This document shows positions 61,977 through 64,000 of a stretch of DNA of 64,000 nt, one piece after another. Where the stretch lies: positions 186,001 to 250,000 of the forward strand of contig NZ_CP016452.1 of the NCBI RefSeq assembly GCF_001713395.1, given 5' to 3'. Within the stretch, counting starts at the first letter, position 1; every line of letters begins with the position of its first letter. This stretch comes from Sinorhizobium sp. RAC02 (GTDB taxonomy: Bacteria; Pseudomonadota; Alphaproteobacteria; Rhizobiales; Rhizobiaceae). The position numbers were made by a program, and so were the translations under genes. The notes under the pieces are model-generated. The model searched no databases, had not been told where the DNA came from, and saw nothing but the letters and a program-made list of their open reading frames with translations.

Positions 61977-62076
61977 TTGTGGACACACTCCGTCTGTCGG
62001 ATGGCCTTGCGCCGTCCGGTTTCGTTTCAGGGTTCAAGGGCTTTTGTTGTTGGAAGCCGAAAAGGCTTCGTGGGTC

Positions 62077-63114
62077 TCACGTCCGCCGGAGGGCGGCCGC
62101 AAAACGTGACTTCAACCGATCCCACAGCGCGACCAGACCGTCCGGCTCGAGGATCAGGAAGAGGATGATGAAGGCGCCGATGACGATACGCTGCGTCATG
62201 TCGAGCACACCGGAATCAAAGACATCGCCGAGCAGGAACGCGCCCAGTCTTGAGAGCACCAGCGGGAAGACGACGATGAGTGCCGCACCGAAGAAGGCGC
62301 CGCGGATCGAGGCAAGGCCGCCGATGATGATAATGAAAAGAATTTGGAACGAGCGATCGAGGTTGAACCCGGCCGGCTCGACCGTGCGCAGGTAGGCGAA
62401 GGCCCAGAGCACGCCCGCAACGCCGATGATGAAGGAGGAGATGGCAAAGGCGAGCAGCTTGGTTCGCAGCACCGGAACACCGATGATGCGGGCGGCGGTC
62501 TCGTTGTCACGCACGGCGATGAAGTTCCGGCCGGTCTGCGACGACACCAGGCGATAGGCGAGGAAGGTGAAGACGGCCACCACCGTCAGCGCAAAGAGAT
62601 AACGCCCGATTGCCCCTTCGAAGGGCAGGCCAGCGAGTGAGAGCGGCGGTGCATCGATAACGCCGGAGGCCGAATTGTTGGAGAACCAGCTGAATTTCGT
62701 CAGCGCCCATTGCACGAAGAACTGCGCCGCAAGCGTCGAGACCGCGAGATAGAAGCCTCGCAGGCGAAGGCTCGGAAGGCCGAAGACGATGCCGACGGCA
62801 GCGGCAGAAAGGCCGGCGAGCACGATGGAGACGACGAGCGGCAGCCCGTCGATCCGGAGGTTGAAGTTGTAGGCCGCAAAGGCGCCGACGGCCATGAAAG
62901 CGGCAGAGCCGAGCGAGACCTGTCCCGCATATCCCGTCAGGATGTTGAGCCCGACACCGGCGAGACTCAGGGCAAGGAACGGCAGCAGGATCGCCTCGAA
63001 GAGATAGCTGGTCCCAACGAAGGGGATGACGAGATAGGCGATCGCCAGCACGGAGATCGGCCCGGCATAGCGCAGGGAAACGGAGGGCGAAAGATCTGTT
63101 GCGATGGCGGACAT
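62077..63114 (-). CDS. Branched-chain-amino-acid-type ABC permease (LivM)
   Basis: 345 aa from ATG 63114, 4 bases after the LivH stop. About ten hydrophobic segments, with LivM signatures 'LNILTGYAGQVSLGSAAFMA', 'GFYLAVSTLAAQFFVQWALT', 'NETAARIIGVPVLRTKLLAF' and 'RGAFFGAALIVVFPLVLSRL'. It forms the channel with LivH. Confidence 0.94.
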   Translation of the reverse strand: MSAIATDLSPSVSLRYAGPISVLAIAYLVIPFVGTSYLFEAILLPFLALSLAGVGLNILTGYAGQVSLGSAAFMAVGAFAAYNFNLRIDGLPLVVSIVLAGLSAAAVGIVFGLPSLRLRGFYLAVSTLAAQFFVQWALTKFSWFSNNSASGVIDAPPLSLAGLPFEGAIGRYLFALTVVAVFTFLAYRLVSSQTGRNFIAVRDNETAARIIGVPVLRTKLLAFAISSFIIGVAGVLWAFAYLRTVEPAGFNLDRSFQILFIIIIGGLASIRGAFFGAALIVVFPLVLSRLGAFLLGDVFDSGVLDMTQRIVIGAFIILFLILEPDGLVALWDRLKSRFAAALRRT

Positions 63115-63118
63115 GACG

Positions 63119-64000
63119 TCAGACCCTTTCCACGAGCTTCTGGCCGAACAGGCCGGAGGGGCGGATAAGCAGGAAGGCGAGCGCCACGACATAGGCGAAC
63201 CAGCCCTCGATGCCGCCGCCGAAATATTCGCCGATATAGACCTCCGCGAGCTTCTCCGAGGCGCCGACAAGCAGGCCACCGATGATGGCCCCAAGGATGG
63301 AATCGAAGCCGCCGAGAACAAGAACCGGCAACGCCTTCAGGACGACGAGGGAGAGCGAGAACTGTACGCCGAGGCGTGCGCCCCAGAGAAGGCCCGCGAC
63401 CAAAGCCACGAGGCCCGCGGCAGCCCAGACGCTCGCCCAGATCCAAGGGAGCTTGAGACCGATGGCAAGGGCGGCGAACTGATCGTCCGCAACGGCGCGG
63501 AAGCCGAGACCGATGCGGGTGTAGCGGAAGAAGGCGGAGAGCAGCGCCACCATGCCGGCCGCGACGACAGCGGCAAAGATATCAAATTGGCTGATGAACA
63601 CGCCGCCGACATCGAAGGGAATGTCCTCAATGCCGAGATCGAGGCCATGAACCTGTGTGCCCCAGATCAACTGGGCCGCACCTTCGATGATATAGGAGAG
63701 GCCGAGCGTCGCCATGAAAAGCGTGATCGGCGGCTTGTTGGTAAGCGGTCTCAGCACCGTGCGCTCAATCGCGATGCCGATGGCCACCATCGCCGCGAAG
63801 GTAATGGCAAAGGCGGCGGCAAAGGGCACGCCCTTTTCGACGAGGCTGACGAAGGTCAGCGCAGCGAAGAGCAGAAGCGCGCCCTGCGAAAAATTCAGGA
63901 CACCGGATGTCTTGTAGATCAGCACGAAACCGATCGCGACGAGCGAATACATGACACCGGACAGGAGCCCGCCGATCAGCACCTCGGTGAAGAAAAGCCA
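63119..64000 (-). CDS. Branched-chain-amino-acid-type ABC permease (LivH), 5' end outside window
   Basis: The frame is open to the right edge; the visible N-terminus reads 'WLFFTEVLIGGLLSGVMYSL', so only the initiation codon and perhaps a few codons lie outside (GTG 63982 is likely internal). LivH hallmarks: 'VLIYKTSGVLNFSQGALLLF', 'YIIEGAAQLIWGTQVHGLDL' and 'VLGGFDSILGAIIGGLLVGA'. It ends 'GLFGQKLVERV'. Confidence 0.93.
   Translation of the reverse strand, partial: WLFFTEVLIGGLLSGVMYSLVAIGFVLIYKTSGVLNFSQGALLLFAALTFVSLVEKGVPFAAAFAITFAAMVAIGIAIERTVLRPLTNKPPITLFMATLGLSYIIEGAAQLIWGTQVHGLDLGIEDIPFDVGGVFISQFDIFAAVVAAGMVALLSAFFRYTRIGLGFRAVADDQFAALAIGLKLPWIWASVWAAAGLVALVAGLLWGARLGVQFSLSLVVLKALPVLVLGGFDSILGAIIGGLLVGASEKLAEVYIGEYFGGGIEGWFAYVVALAFLLIRPSGLFGQKLVERV

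Noticed and set aside
1..64000. CRISPR array or toxin-antitoxin pair
   Set aside because: No regularly spaced repeats of 24-40 bases were seen, and none of the small gene pairs resembles known toxin or antitoxin families; the Fic remnant lacks its catalytic core.

Overview
The window looks like accessory DNA (megaplasmid or genomic island) of an alphaproteobacterium of the Rhizobiaceae type (Rhizobium, Ensifer, Shinella or a relative). The genome affiliation is inferred from GC-rich third codon positions, rhizobial-style envelope proteins (DUF1236, DUF1254, DUF2092), many ABC importers, and moc-type and quinate-type catabolic genes. No rRNA, complete tRNA, CRISPR array, replication gene or phage module was seen.

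Left part (1-8 kb): the 3' part of a NarL/DegS-type sensor kinase, overlapped by its LuxR-type response regulator; small secreted proteins including a DUF1236 protein; then a complete periplasmic aldehyde oxidoreductase operon (paoABC: 2Fe-2S, FAD/4Fe-4S and molybdopterin subunits). A scrambled stretch at 7.8-8.9 kb follows, holding transposase remnants, a repeat copied again at 24.6 kb, a 35-bp piece of a nearby DUF1254 gene, and a 5'-truncated ECF sigma gene.

Envelope region (9-25 kb): two DUF1254/DUF1214 proteins, a beta-barrel protein, a membrane-anchored TolB-like/TPR protein, an alpha/beta-hydrolase lipoprotein, a DUF4105 membrane protein, and the DUF2147, outer-membrane barrel, DUF2092 and small exported proteins. 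The block ends in gene fragments (Fic C-terminus, SDR C-terminus) beside the second copy of the 8.2-kb repeat.

Hydroaromatic catabolism (24.9-32.6 kb): 3-dehydroshikimate dehydratase and a TetR regulator on the minus strand, divergent from a polar-solute ABC importer, a Gfo/Idh/MocA dehydrogenase and a type II 3-dehydroquinate dehydratase. Together these could take quinate or shikimate to protocatechuate. An IS6-family transposase with an internal amber codon, a GST/YafY-regulator pair and a short gap follow.

The most interesting locus is 35.1-47.1 kb. A LacI regulator diverges from twelve minus-strand genes: a membrane di-iron oxygenase of the sterol desaturase family, a CUT2 sugar/cyclitol ABC importer, a Rieske ferredoxin, a hydroxypyruvate-isomerase-like TIM barrel, a PanB-like protein, an IolG/MocA-type dehydrogenase, a stand-alone RpiR-type HTH protein, an FAD ferredoxin reductase, PurU and FolD. 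The logic resembles rhizopine (moc) catabolism: import, O-demethylation by oxygenase + ferredoxin + reductase, cyclitol dehydrogenation. Here it is joined to a folate C1-disposal module and a divergent PanB homologue. An 18-bp direct repeat flanks the locus.

Right part (47.3-64 kb): a ferric-siderophore system (Fes-like esterase, two FecCD permeases, siderophore-interacting reductase, binding protein, FecA-type receptor with its FecR/FecI signalling pair). A deletion has fused the N-terminus of its ATPase gene to the C-terminus of a second TonB receptor. The window ends in an SfnB-like acyl-CoA-dehydrogenase-family flavoprotein and a branched-chain-amino-acid-type ABC importer running off the right edge.
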